Source: Apostichopus californicus
Taxonomy: Eukaryota; Echinodermata; Holothuroidea; Aspidochirotida; Stichopodidae
Length of the DNA stretch: 64,000 bases
Assembly (NCBI GenBank): GCA_020650975.1
Contig: JAIPMN010000454.1
Span: forward strand, 5,357-69,356
Direction: 5' to 3'
This document shows positions 23,501 through 35,500 of the stretch, piece after piece. The notes below the pieces were generated by a model. The model saw only the letters and a program-made list of their open reading frames with translations, was not told the origin of the DNA and did not search any database. Positions within the stretch are counted from its first letter, which is position 1, and each line of letters starts with the position of its first letter. Both the position numbers and the translations under genes were made by a program.

Positions 23501-26500
23501 AGAAGAGACGACAATGGGAACGAGGCAAAGAAGAGACGACAATGGGAACGAGGCAAAGAAGAGACGATGGAGACAAGACGACTATGGGATGGAGGCAAAG
23601 GGGTGACGATGGGGAAGAGGCGACTATGGGAAGGAGACGACGATGGGAACAAGTTGATGCTTCCTCGAGCAATTCAAGTAGCAAATCAATCCTGTGCTGT
23701 GCATTAGACCTTCAAACTTTTTATCACTTGTGTAAATTTGCATTGAAAAAGTGCATTTAATCCACTGAACTACCATGGCCAAACGGGCCATCCTTCCAAA
23801 TATATATAGTATTATGTCCAGATCATAAGGGAAATAACCACAATTTGCTTTCTTTCTTCAGCTTTTGTTGTTGCATCCCACTCCCAAGTGAAGATGGGGA
23901 CGAGGCGACAATGGGGACGAGGTAAAGAGGTGCAATGGGGACGAGACGATGAAGGGAAGAGGCGACTATGGGGACGAGGCAAATATGGGGAAGAGGTGAT
24001 GCTTCCTTGAGTGTTTTAAGTGCTGTGCTTATTTGATCAGAATCACTGCAGGGAATGCCTACACTAATATGCAATTTGCTTTCTGCATTTTGCATTCTGC
24101 ATTTTGCATTTTCTAGTCCATGTTAAACTTGAAGCAAAATGCATATTTTACAAGTTCAACTTGAACTTACAAGCTAGTGACAAATCCAACTTGAACTTAA
24201 AAGCAAAATGAATATATTAAGTCGAACTTGAACTTGAAACAAATGAATTTTAAAATAAAGTTCAACTTGAACTTGAACTTTAAATGATATTTTAAGTTGA
24301 ACTTGAACTTCAAACAAAATGAATAAGATTTTACGCTCAACTTGGACTTAAACTTGAACTTGATGACAAAATAAATAAAAATTTAAGCTCAACTTGAACT
24401 TAAACTTGAACTTGAAAACCTGTTGAAAACAAAATGAATAAAAATTTAAGCTCAACTTGAACTTGAACTCGGACTTGAACTTCAACAAATGAACAAAATT
24501 TTAAAGGCTCAACTTGAACTTGAAAGCTAAGTGAAAAATTTAAGCTCAACTTGAACTTAAACTTGAACTTGAAAGTAAAATGAATATTTTAAGTCAAACT
24601 TGAACTTGAAAACAAAATGAGTAAAAACATTAAGAAAGGTCCTGCTTCTTAAAGTGGTAAACCCTGCAAATGGCCAATAGATACAACACCTGCATTAAAG
24701 AGGGAATTAATGTGAACAATGGTGGGGTGTAAGGGGTGAACAATGCAGGGGTGTGAGGGTCGAACAATGGAGGGGTGTACAATGCAGGGGTGTGAGGGGT
24801 GAACAACGGAGGGGTGTGAGGGTTGAACAAAGCAGGGGTGTGAGGGTTGAACAAAGGAGGGGTGTGAGGGATGAGGGATGAACAATGCAGGGGTGAACAA
24901 CGGAGGGGTGACGGGTGATTAATGGAAGGGTGTGAGGGATGAGGGATGAACAATGCAGGGGTGTGAGGGTTGAACAACGGAGGGTTGACGGGTGATCAAT
25001 GGAAGGGTGTGACGGATGATCAATGTAGGGGTGTGACGGGTGAAAAATGGAGGGCTGTGAGGGGTGAACAGGGGAATGTGAGGGGGGGACAGGGAACATA
25101 AGCAAATAGCCAAGTGGCTAACCACCAGAATTATACCACAGTTTGACACACTGATGCTTTCAAATATGCAACAAGCTGATTCACGAAAAAACAAATTCCG
25201 CACAGACTTCAGAATCTGAACATGAAGTAGGGCCCCTGAGTAGAGCCAAAAAATGTGGGCTGGTGCCCACCGAGGAACCATCTGGGAACCCTGTGTGAAT
25301 AGCCGCTATGGCCAACCTGTAGTTCCAAATGGTGCTTGGTTGTTTCTCCTCGTTGAAGAGGAGCAGCAGAAAGTCTGCTCATCGTGCAAAAACATGTTGA
25401 ATCTTAAGATGCCTTTTACATAATCTGCCCTACGGTCTGATTATTTCGTACCTTTTTCCTCCATTCCTCCATGGCTTCTTGGTACTTCTTGTACTCCACA
25501 GCCACACGGTCAAGGTATGGTCTCTTCTGGTCCTCTGTTAACTTATTCCATTCTTCTCCGCAGATCTCTGTTAAACGACGTCCTTTCTCGATAGGCTTTC
25601 CCTTCATCCTTGCCCTGAAATCTGTCAGGAAGTAGAAGTACGCTGTGGGTGGCTTCTTTGGCTTGTCAGGATCACGCACTTTTCTGTACATCGCCATCTG
25701 TAACCATAGAAACAAAAGGGTGAAGAAGAATATTGTCTTCATATCCAAAAATCCCTTTTATAGAGAAATTGCAGCAGCAGTTTAGTTTCTTTCTGCTAGA
25801 CACTCCTGGTATCTCGCCTTTATATAGAGCACATGGTAGCATCGCTGACACACTCCTAGTTCCTGCATTTACATGACCTGCTACTAAATGCACCAGGTAC
25901 CCTCATAGTGACTTGAGTCAGGGTAATAATTTGTAAATGCGTTGATGCGAGCTGTTTGTACCTGCTTTATATAAACCCTAATGCACAAGGTATCATCACT
26001 TACACTAACCTACACAAGGCATCATTCATTAACATAGAAGATGGATATAAATAAATACCAAGAAGATTATAAATATATTTAAATATTTGTTGCAGCTTGA
26101 TGTATAATTTCTTCTTGATAAGAGCTCTGTGTTTGGATAATTGGCATACTCATAATTAGGCAACGGTTTGTCTTCCAACATCAATCAATCTATGTGATCA
26201 AATTTGGCATCATGTATCGCCACATGCTCTGCACAGGTAGTTTTATTCCACTTGTCTTTAATGTATTTGCTTTCGTCAGTCAAACGCACACACAGCCTTC
26301 ACTGATGCCAACACTTTATCGTGAAAGCTTCTAAACCCTTACAGATACTCGTCAAAATCTGTTTAACTAATAAGACATGTGATCACATTTAGAACACAGA
26401 TGAAAGAAAAAAACCACAGAGCTCTCTCTATCTCTCTCTCTCTCTCATGGCTGCATAATTAAGCATTTTCCACTTCTCAAAATCCATTCCTTATTACCGG

Positions 26501-29500
26501 AAGTCCAATTGCTAGCTGCTCATTACCATGTCAAAGACTGTAACTGTGGGACGTAAATGTCACTATTCACCGCAGGACACGGCGTGACGACAACGAATTT
26601 CATAATTATGTTAAGAAACTTTGAATGGCAGCAGGCTTTGCAGCTCGCTGTTAACACGATACTGAGCTTGACGTCGACGTGATGATGCATTCCGATACCA
26701 ATCTCGTTCCCTATGAGGTAACGATAATCAAACACCTGGAAATCTTCACGTCTTAATTACTTAAGCACAGTTCTCACTGCAACTGCTTATATACCCTACG
26801 AGCAATTCCAGACACTGTACAACGCTTCTTACATTTTGAGATTTTGCTTTCACATCAAGTTTTCTTTCTCCCATTCGCTTTTTGTTTGTTTTGTTTTTTC
26901 TATCTTCTATTTTCTCGGCTATTTTATCTGCTGAACTTCATCCTAGTTTTACTCCAGATCACCGCTGGCTTGATTTACGTTCATTTTTCCTTAAATTAAT
27001 GAATTTCATCTATCTTCTTCATTTACGACATGCCAAAGACTGACAATAACAGCCACACCTTATGACAAAAAGCATGCTTACTGTAAACTAACCAACCAAC
27101 TTTATGGATCATTTGAAAAGACTGATGGATAACAACAAAAACCAACTGTTAGATTAACATAAAATTTGAGTAAGAGAAGTGACATGTAAAAAATACAGAG
27201 GCTGTTCTTCTTTGTAACAAATTAATATGCATATTAAGTAAATTTGAAAATAAATAAATTGTTTTTCATGGTTCTCCATAATCACATTCAAAAGTAACAG
27301 GTTTGCACCGTCATAAGATATGAAGATGAACGAGCACTAGGGGATTATAGTTGTCAAAAATATTACTTGATACAAAACTTTTTGAACTAAAAACTAATTG
27401 AAATATGGCAAACTCAATGTTTTAAAACACAACACATTTTCTTGTCAGCCACCCTAAAAACGACAAGTTTACAAACTTACACATTTCTCAGTGAAGTGCT
27501 CTACACGACTGAAACTATGAATAGTCTGGAAATATATTGATATAACACCAACTTCCTAATCCAAGCCTCCTATTCCACCTTGCAAAGGACATTTGCCCTC
27601 CCTCAACCCATGGTTAGTTCCTGCATATTTTAAGTTGACAGCACATAAGACACACAAACTTGGTATCTCTATCCCATCAGTTCAGCCCCAAAATACTTTG
27701 CAATATTTGCCAAATTTTCTTAGTTGTTCAAGGACAGACTTTTACTTTTGTAAACCTTTAGCTAGCCTAGCCACTTTGCATTGTAAAAACTTTACTATAT
27801 GAAAGTGACCATCAACAAGATGGAGTGTCCTTAGATCACTGCCACCCCCATTGGTGGACCTACCTCTCCTTCATATCTCTTTCGGTCTGCGATAGCCTTC
27901 TCCTGATGTGGCCTCTTCTCTTCCTCATTCATCAGACCCCATTTGGCACCGCAAGCCTTTGTTATTTCACTCGCCTGTTGAGTAGAACAAAACATTTTCC
28001 ATAAGTCAAACTGTTCTAGCGAGTGCGAAGTAAATCCACAAAACACATATATGTGGAACATTAAGGACTAATTAAGGGCAGTATCACAAACCATTAAAAC
28101 TGGGCTAATGTTCACCTTTCTATATAGTCAGGTAAGACGGTCATATTACATTGAGATTTGCAACTAGATGAAAAGATCAACGTATTGATATATATGAACC
28201 AAGTTAATTCAGTAGCTGCCAAAACTACGAAACTGAACAGAACATAGGCACAGGCTAACTATTAACCCATTACTGTAGATAGAACATAGGCACAGGCTAA
28301 CTAACCCATGACTGTAGATAGAACATAGGCACATGCTAACTAACCCATGACTGTAGATACAACATAGGTACAGGCTAACTAACCCATCACTGTAGATAGA
28401 ACATAGGCACAGGCTAACTATTAACCCATTACTGTAGACAGAACATAGGTACAGGCTAACTAACCCATGACTGTAGATAGAACATAGGCACATGCTAACT
28501 AACCCATGACTGTAGATACAACATAGGCCCCGGCTAACTAACCCATCACTGTAGATAGAACATAGGCACATGCTAACTAACCCATGACTGTAGATAGAAC
28601 ATAGGTACAGTCTCACTAACCCATCACTGTAGATAGAACATAGGCACATGCTAACTAACCCATGACTGTAGATAGAACATAGGCCCCGGCTAACTAACCC
28701 ATGACTGTAGATACAACATAGGCCCCAGCTAACTAACCCATCACTGTAGATAGAACATAGGCCCCGGCTAACTAACCCATCACTGTAGATAGAACATAGG
28801 CACATGCTAACTATTAACCCATGACTGTAGATAGAACATAGGCACATGCTAACTAACCCATGACTGTAGATAGAACATAGGTACAGGCTAACTAACCCAT
28901 GACTGTAGATACAACATAGGCCCCGGCTAACTAACCCATGACTGTAGATACAACATAGGCCCCGGCTAACTAACCCGTCACTGTAGATAGAACATAGGCA
29001 CATGCTAACTAACCCATCACTGTAGATAGAACATAGGTACAGGCTAACTAACCCATCACTGTAGATAGAACATAGGTACAAGCTAACTAACCCATGACTG
29101 TAGATAGAACATAGGCCCCGGCTAACTAACCCATGACTATAGATAGAACATAGGCACATGCTAACTAACCCATCACTGTAGATAGAACATAGGTACAGGC
29201 TAACTAACCCATGACTGTAGATAGAACATAGGTACAGGCTAACTAACCCATGACTGTATATAGAACATAGGCACAGGCTACCTAACCCATCACTGTAGAT
29301 AGAACATAGGCACATGCTAACTAACCCATGACTGTAGATAGAACATAGGCACAGGCTAACTATTAACCCATCACTGTAGATAGAACATAGGCACAGGCTA
29401 ACTAACCCATGACTGTAGATAGAATATAGGTACAGGCTAACTAACCCATCACTGTAGATAAAACATAGGCACAGGCTAACTAACCCATCACTGTAGAACA

Positions 29501-32500
29501 TAGGTACAGGCTAACTAACCCATGACTGTAGATACAACATAGGCCCCGGCTAACTAACCCATTACTGTAGATAGAACATAGGCACATGCTAACTAACCCA
29601 TGACTGTAGATAGAACATAGGCACATGCTAACTAACCCATCACTGTAGATACAACATAGGCCCCGGCTAACTAACCCATCACTGTAGATAGAACATAGGC
29701 ACATGCTAACTAACCCATGACTGTAGATACAACATAGGTACAGGCTAACTAACCCATCACTGTAGATACAACATAGGCCCCGGCTAACTAACCCATCACT
29801 GTAGATAGAACATAGGCACATGTATGCTAACTAACCCATCACTGTAGATAGAACATAGGCACATGCTAACTAACCCATGATTGTAGATAGAACATAGGCA
29901 CAGGCTAACTAACCCATCACTGTAGATAGAACATAGGCACATGCTAACTAACCCATCACTGTAGATAGAACATAGGTACAGGCTAACTAACCCATGACTG
30001 TAGATAGAACATAGGTACAGGCTAACTAACCCATGACTGTAGATACAACATAGGCACAGGCTAACTAACCCATGACTGTAGATAGAACATAGGTACAGGC
30101 TAACTAACCCATGACTGTAGATAAAACATAGGCACAGGCTAACTAACCCATCACTGTAGAACATAGGTACAGGCTAACTGACCCATGACTGTAGATACAA
30201 CATAGGCCCCGGCTAACTAACCCATCACTGTAGATAGAACATAGGCACAGGCTAACTAACCCATCACTGTAGAACATAGGCACAGGCTAACTAACCCATC
30301 ACTGTAGATAGAACATAGGTACAGGCTAACTAACCCATGACTGTAGATAGAACATAGGCACATGCTAACTAACCCATCACTGTAGAACATAGGCCCCGGC
30401 TAACTAACCCATCACTGTAGATAGAACATAGGCACATGCTAACTAACCCATCACTGTAGATAGAACATAGGTACAGGCTAACTAACCCATCACTGTAGAA
30501 CATAGGTACAGGCTAACTAACCCATCACTGTAGATACAACATAGGCCCCGGCTAACTAACCCATCACTGTAGATAGAACATAGGCACAGGCTAACTAACC
30601 CATCACTGTAGAACATAGGCACAGGCTAACTAACCCATCACTGTAGAACATAGGCCCCGGCTAACTAACCCATCACTGTAGAACATAGGTACAGGCTAAC
30701 TAACCCATGACTGTAGATACAACATAGGCCCCGGCTAACTAACCCATTACTGTAGATAGAACATAGGCACAGGCTACCTAACCCATCACAACATAGGCAC
30801 ATGCTAACTAACCCATGACTGTAGATACAACATAGGCCCCGGCTAACTAACCCATCACTGTAGATAGAACATAGGCACAGGCTAACTAACCCATCACTGT
30901 AGATAGAACATAGGCACAGGCTAACTAACCCATCACTGTAGATACAACATAGGCCCCGGCTAACTAACCCATCACTGTAGATACAACATAGGCCCCGGCT
31001 AACTAACCCATCACAACATAGGCACAGGCTAACTAACCCATCACTGTAGATAGAACATAGGCACAGGCTAACTAACCCATCACTGTAGATGCAACATAGG
31101 CCCCGGCTAACCAGGGTTCGGTTTCTTCCGGAAGAAACCTATTTCTTCCGGGGACGTGGAAGAAACAGGAAGAAACCTGTTTCTTCCAGGTTTCTTCCAG
31201 TTTCTTCCGGAAGAAACTGGAAGAAACCGGAAGAAACTGGAAGAAACTGTGAAAATTGGCATATACGCAGCACAACCCACATACATGATAAAGAGACAAA
31301 TAGTTTACCACCATCTGACTGAAATGCATACCATTGAAACTATTAAAATATGATATTTTTGTTTTGATTATAATTTTGGGTTGTTTTCCTACACCAAAAG
31401 ATGTTTGCTTATAAATCACAATATTGAAGGACTACAGGTACTTATCATCTCGCGATCCCCCCATCAACCAGAATTGCATAACTGGCCATACTGTATGAAT
31501 GATTAACCTGGGTTGGCCCATGAACTGAGGATTTAATACAATGAACACCAAGAAAATAGCCGAACAATATCTGTTAGATTTAGGCAACAGTTTAATTTCT
31601 GCAACTCCCTAAATTGCAACTTGTAGTTAACAGGAGGACTTGTCGTCCCAACAGCAAAAAGAACAAACATCCACAATTAAACACAGCTGGCCACTAGCCA
31701 GCGCTCATTTCACACTACAACTTCCAGTCGAATCTGTAACCCTCATGTCTTGAGTTCAATCTCCACAAAATATGGTCATAGTGGTCAATGTAATCGTAGT
31801 AATGAGTGTGCATTGTAGTAGGCCTACACTAATTTCCAGGGAACACTTGCCCCTCCACTCAGAAACTAGTTTTTAACTAAGAACTGGGCTATAATCAGGA
31901 CCATCCTGGTCTGTAAAATATAGCTTGCCCATAGTTGTTCCCTGAATTGTCCGCTGCTAGTAGCCTAGTACTTCAGTATATTGTGTATAGTATATGCTGG
32001 AAGCAGGTTATGTGCTCCAAACCTAGATATAGACTACCTGGATGACACTATATAGTGCTTCTAGTCCATTTATTACAGAAATCAATGCAGGTTGTTATGA
32101 AACTTTATCAACAGTTTTTCCCCAAAAAATGAGTTTCTTCCATTTTGTCCGGAAGAAACTGGAAGAAACCTATTTCTTCCGAGTGGAATAAACCGCGGTT
32201 TATTCCGCGGTTTTTTCCACCCCCGGAAGAAACCTGCGAACCCTGCGGCTAACTAACCCATCACTGTAGAACATAGGCACAGGCTAACTAACCCATCACT
32301 GTAGATACAACATAGGCACAGGCTAACTAACCCATCACTGTAGATACAACATAGGCACAGGCTAACTAACCCATCACTGTAGATAGAACATAGGCACATG
32401 CTAACTAACCCATCACTGTAGATACAACATAGGCACAGGCTAACTAACCCATCACTGTAGATACAACATAGGTACAGGCTAACTAACCCATCACTGTAGA

Positions 32501-35500
32501 TACAACATAGGCACATGCTAACTAACCCATCACTGTAGATAGAACATAGGCACAGGCTAACTAACCCATCACTGTAGATAGAACATAGGTACAGGCTAAC
32601 TAACCCATGACTGTAGATAGAACATAGGCCCCGGCTAACTAACCCATCACTGTAGATAGAACATAGGCACATGCTAACTAACCCATCACTGTAGATAGAA
32701 CATAGGTACAGGCTAACTAACCCATCACTGTAGATAGAACATAGGCACAGGCTAACTAACCCATCACTGTAGATACAACATAGGCACAGGCTAACTAACC
32801 CATCACTGTAGAACATAGGCACAGGCTAACTAACCCATCACTGTAGAACATGGGCACAGGCTAACTAACCCATCACTGTAGATACAACATAGGCACAGGC
32901 TAACTAACCTGTTACTGAGATAGAACATAGGCACAGGCTAACTAACCCATCACTGTAGAACATAGGTACAGGCTAACTAACCCATGACTGTAGATAGAAC
33001 ATAGGCACAGGCTAACTAACCCATCACTGTAGGTAGAACATAGGCACCGGATAACTAACTGATCACTGTAGATACAACATAGGTACAGGCTAAACTAACC
33101 CATCACTGTAGATACAACATAGGTACAGGCTAAACTAACCCATCACTGTAGATACAACATAGGTACAGGCTAACTAACCTGTTACTGTTCTCCTTCCTTA
33201 TTCATACATTTATAACATTTATTTATCGTCTTACCAGATGGCATGGTAACAGTCTAACTTCCCCTCCCCACCAACCAGCTCAAAGACCACACATTTTATG
33301 TGTGATCACTTCTTAACCATCGTATCTCCACGGTAGCAGATTCCAAACCATATAATTACTGATATTATTTTGTACTAGACAGGTCCAAATCTGGTAATTA
33401 GGGGTAACTTATGCTGAGTGATTGATGACTGCTAGTAATGGAGCAGTCTAGATCATGTTTATCTTCGCTATGCAAGAATTAATAGATCAAAAGCTGCAGT
33501 GAGACCCAAAATCATCAAGACTATATCACAAGCTCTGTACAGTAATGAATTACTACTATATTAACTAGATTTCATTTGTATTAACTCAACTGCAGTTTTA
33601 CTAATCAATTTAATAATAAACTGTAAGTATCTACTGCTGTTAATTATATGTGATAAATTACTCTTGTATTGACAATCGATGGCCCCCTCCATTGATCCTG
33701 CACCCTTTCAAAATTATATGGCCACTTGCTCACAAAACCCCCAAACCATCCGTACTACATTTTCGACGATGCAGTGTTACGGCCGAATTTGGTTCAATAT
33801 TCATTGAACCATACTCTGCTGCACGCTGCTGCAGTGTTAATAGGCAATTTTAATACAGGAAGTTCAGCTACCTGTTGTGGCTACCTGTCCAAACAGACGG
33901 ACCTGGAGGTGATCCGTCACTGACAGGAAGCCTTTGGGCCAGCTATGTAAACAAGGAGCAATCATGGCAGGATAACATTAAAATGCCAGACGCTTCCTCC
34001 CGCCACATATAATACTACCCCAAAGAAAACTCACGTATTGACCCAAAAGCCTTAACTGTCAAGAATGGCAATAGACATGCACAAATCATTCTGGAATGCA
34101 GCTATTAACGGGTTAAGCCAACTGCATCACAATCTAAATGACCAATGAAAGTGTGAGCTCTGACAGCAGTGTGGAGGCAATGCAGTGAGGTAGCTTAAAT
34201 ATAACCGCCATCATCCCACGGATGTTCCTACACAGCAAACTGTGTTGCACAACGTTGGTGTTCCGCTTCTTCACAACTATACCGAAGCAGATTCGTTTAA
34301 CTTTAACACACAAGTCAATTGGGTTTGTGTGGAAAAGCAATTACCAACTTGATGCAAAGAGCATTGTTAGGCTTCTAAGTGTTCTGTCATATACAGAGAG
34401 AGTGAAGTGGTTTCCCATATTAGTTGCACCTTTTGTATCTTGAAAATGTGGAAAATATATATAATAAGGTGCAAACCCATTTTGCAACATTTTAAACCCT
34501 GTACTACTCTAAGCACATCTCAATCTATGGTTTGTGAAGACCAATATACAACAATCCTGGTGGTGCATAATTGCTTAAAACATGCTAGTGAAATTCATCT
34601 CCAAACTACGATCATCTTATGGTATGTGGGAGTGTGAAACAGAATAGCATGTTTTATGAGCACCTCTGATACTGGACAATGCTAGTATTTTAAGACAAAA
34701 ACTCCAAGACACCAAAATCTCCAAAATGATCACGAAACAACTAGTTGCAATCACTCCTAAAGTAAATAACTGCTTGAGCAAAAGCATGCACCATTGTTGA
34801 CGTGGTCTATTTAGAGGTTTGCGAACGAGCAGGTGATCCACATTACTTAACTATAAAATAAATATCTTTGTTACAGGTTCATACACTGCTGCTACATATG
34901 ACCAGAAATTAACGTCTTTGTCATCTATGTCATCACTTTAAAATTGTGCAATGTTAATCATAAGCAAAATTATATATATACTAGGTCAACGTCTGCAACT
35001 GATTAAAATTGTGTATGTAAACCACCTATGCATTCATTCTGACTTTGCAGACTGCATTGTTATTAGGCAGAGTGGATAAACTTGTCTCATCTGGATGATA
35101 GTCTGAAATGCGGCCGCTCATTAATATAATCTCTGGTCAGCCTTGAAGATTCTAGGAAACCACTGAACTGGTCTGTCAATTGATTTTTGTTCAGTGAAAT
35201 AACAAACACACACACAGAGCAAAACAGTTTTTTTGTCTTGAAAAATGATATGGACAGACCATTTCATGAAACTGTTGCCACGGTGACAGCAAATGAACAA
35301 CCACTGCAGAGAAGTTACACGAGCATGGAATGCAAACAGCCCCCCGGGTATCATTAATTCCACAGGTACGCTCCAAAGACCTGATTTGAATATGCAAATG
35401 AGCTTGTTTAAGATGCACAAAAACTGTGTTGGCTTCTTTTTTTGGTGCAAGTATGTAATTACTGGGATTACTGCTGCTGTGGCCAGTGGGGTTCCTTATC

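Larger units (their letters stand above)
20748..24062. repeat. Seven-unit tandem array (~335-380-bp basic unit) with dimeric higher-order structure
   Basis: Units start near 20748, 21081, 21929, 22264, 22957, 23288 and 23750, each at (A)GTGCATT(T/C)AATCCACT. Every unit has a TATATAAATAG- or TATATATAG-type AT stretch, then GTTGGTTGCA(A/T)CCCACT, a purine-rich GATGGGGACGAGG run of variable length, and TCAAGTAGCAAATCAATAC. Two alternating types (GAACTACAAGGGCC and AAACTACCATGGC) make a dimer: 21081-22263 and 22264-23287 are copies of one another. The array lies in the last coding intron of the HMG gene. Confidence 0.85.

Noticed and set aside
23404-23760. Arg/Lys/Gly-rich plus-strand frames in the purine run
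   Set aside because: They follow from the 28-bp repeat and the purine-rich part of the array unit.
24630-25281. Long minus-strand frames with HPSIVHPSHP-like repeats
   Set aside because: They are a by-product of the 22-bp minisatellite, open in several frames at once.
28236-33186. CRISPR-like array
   Set aside because: Units are contiguous with no unique spacers and the setting is an animal intron; it is a minisatellite.
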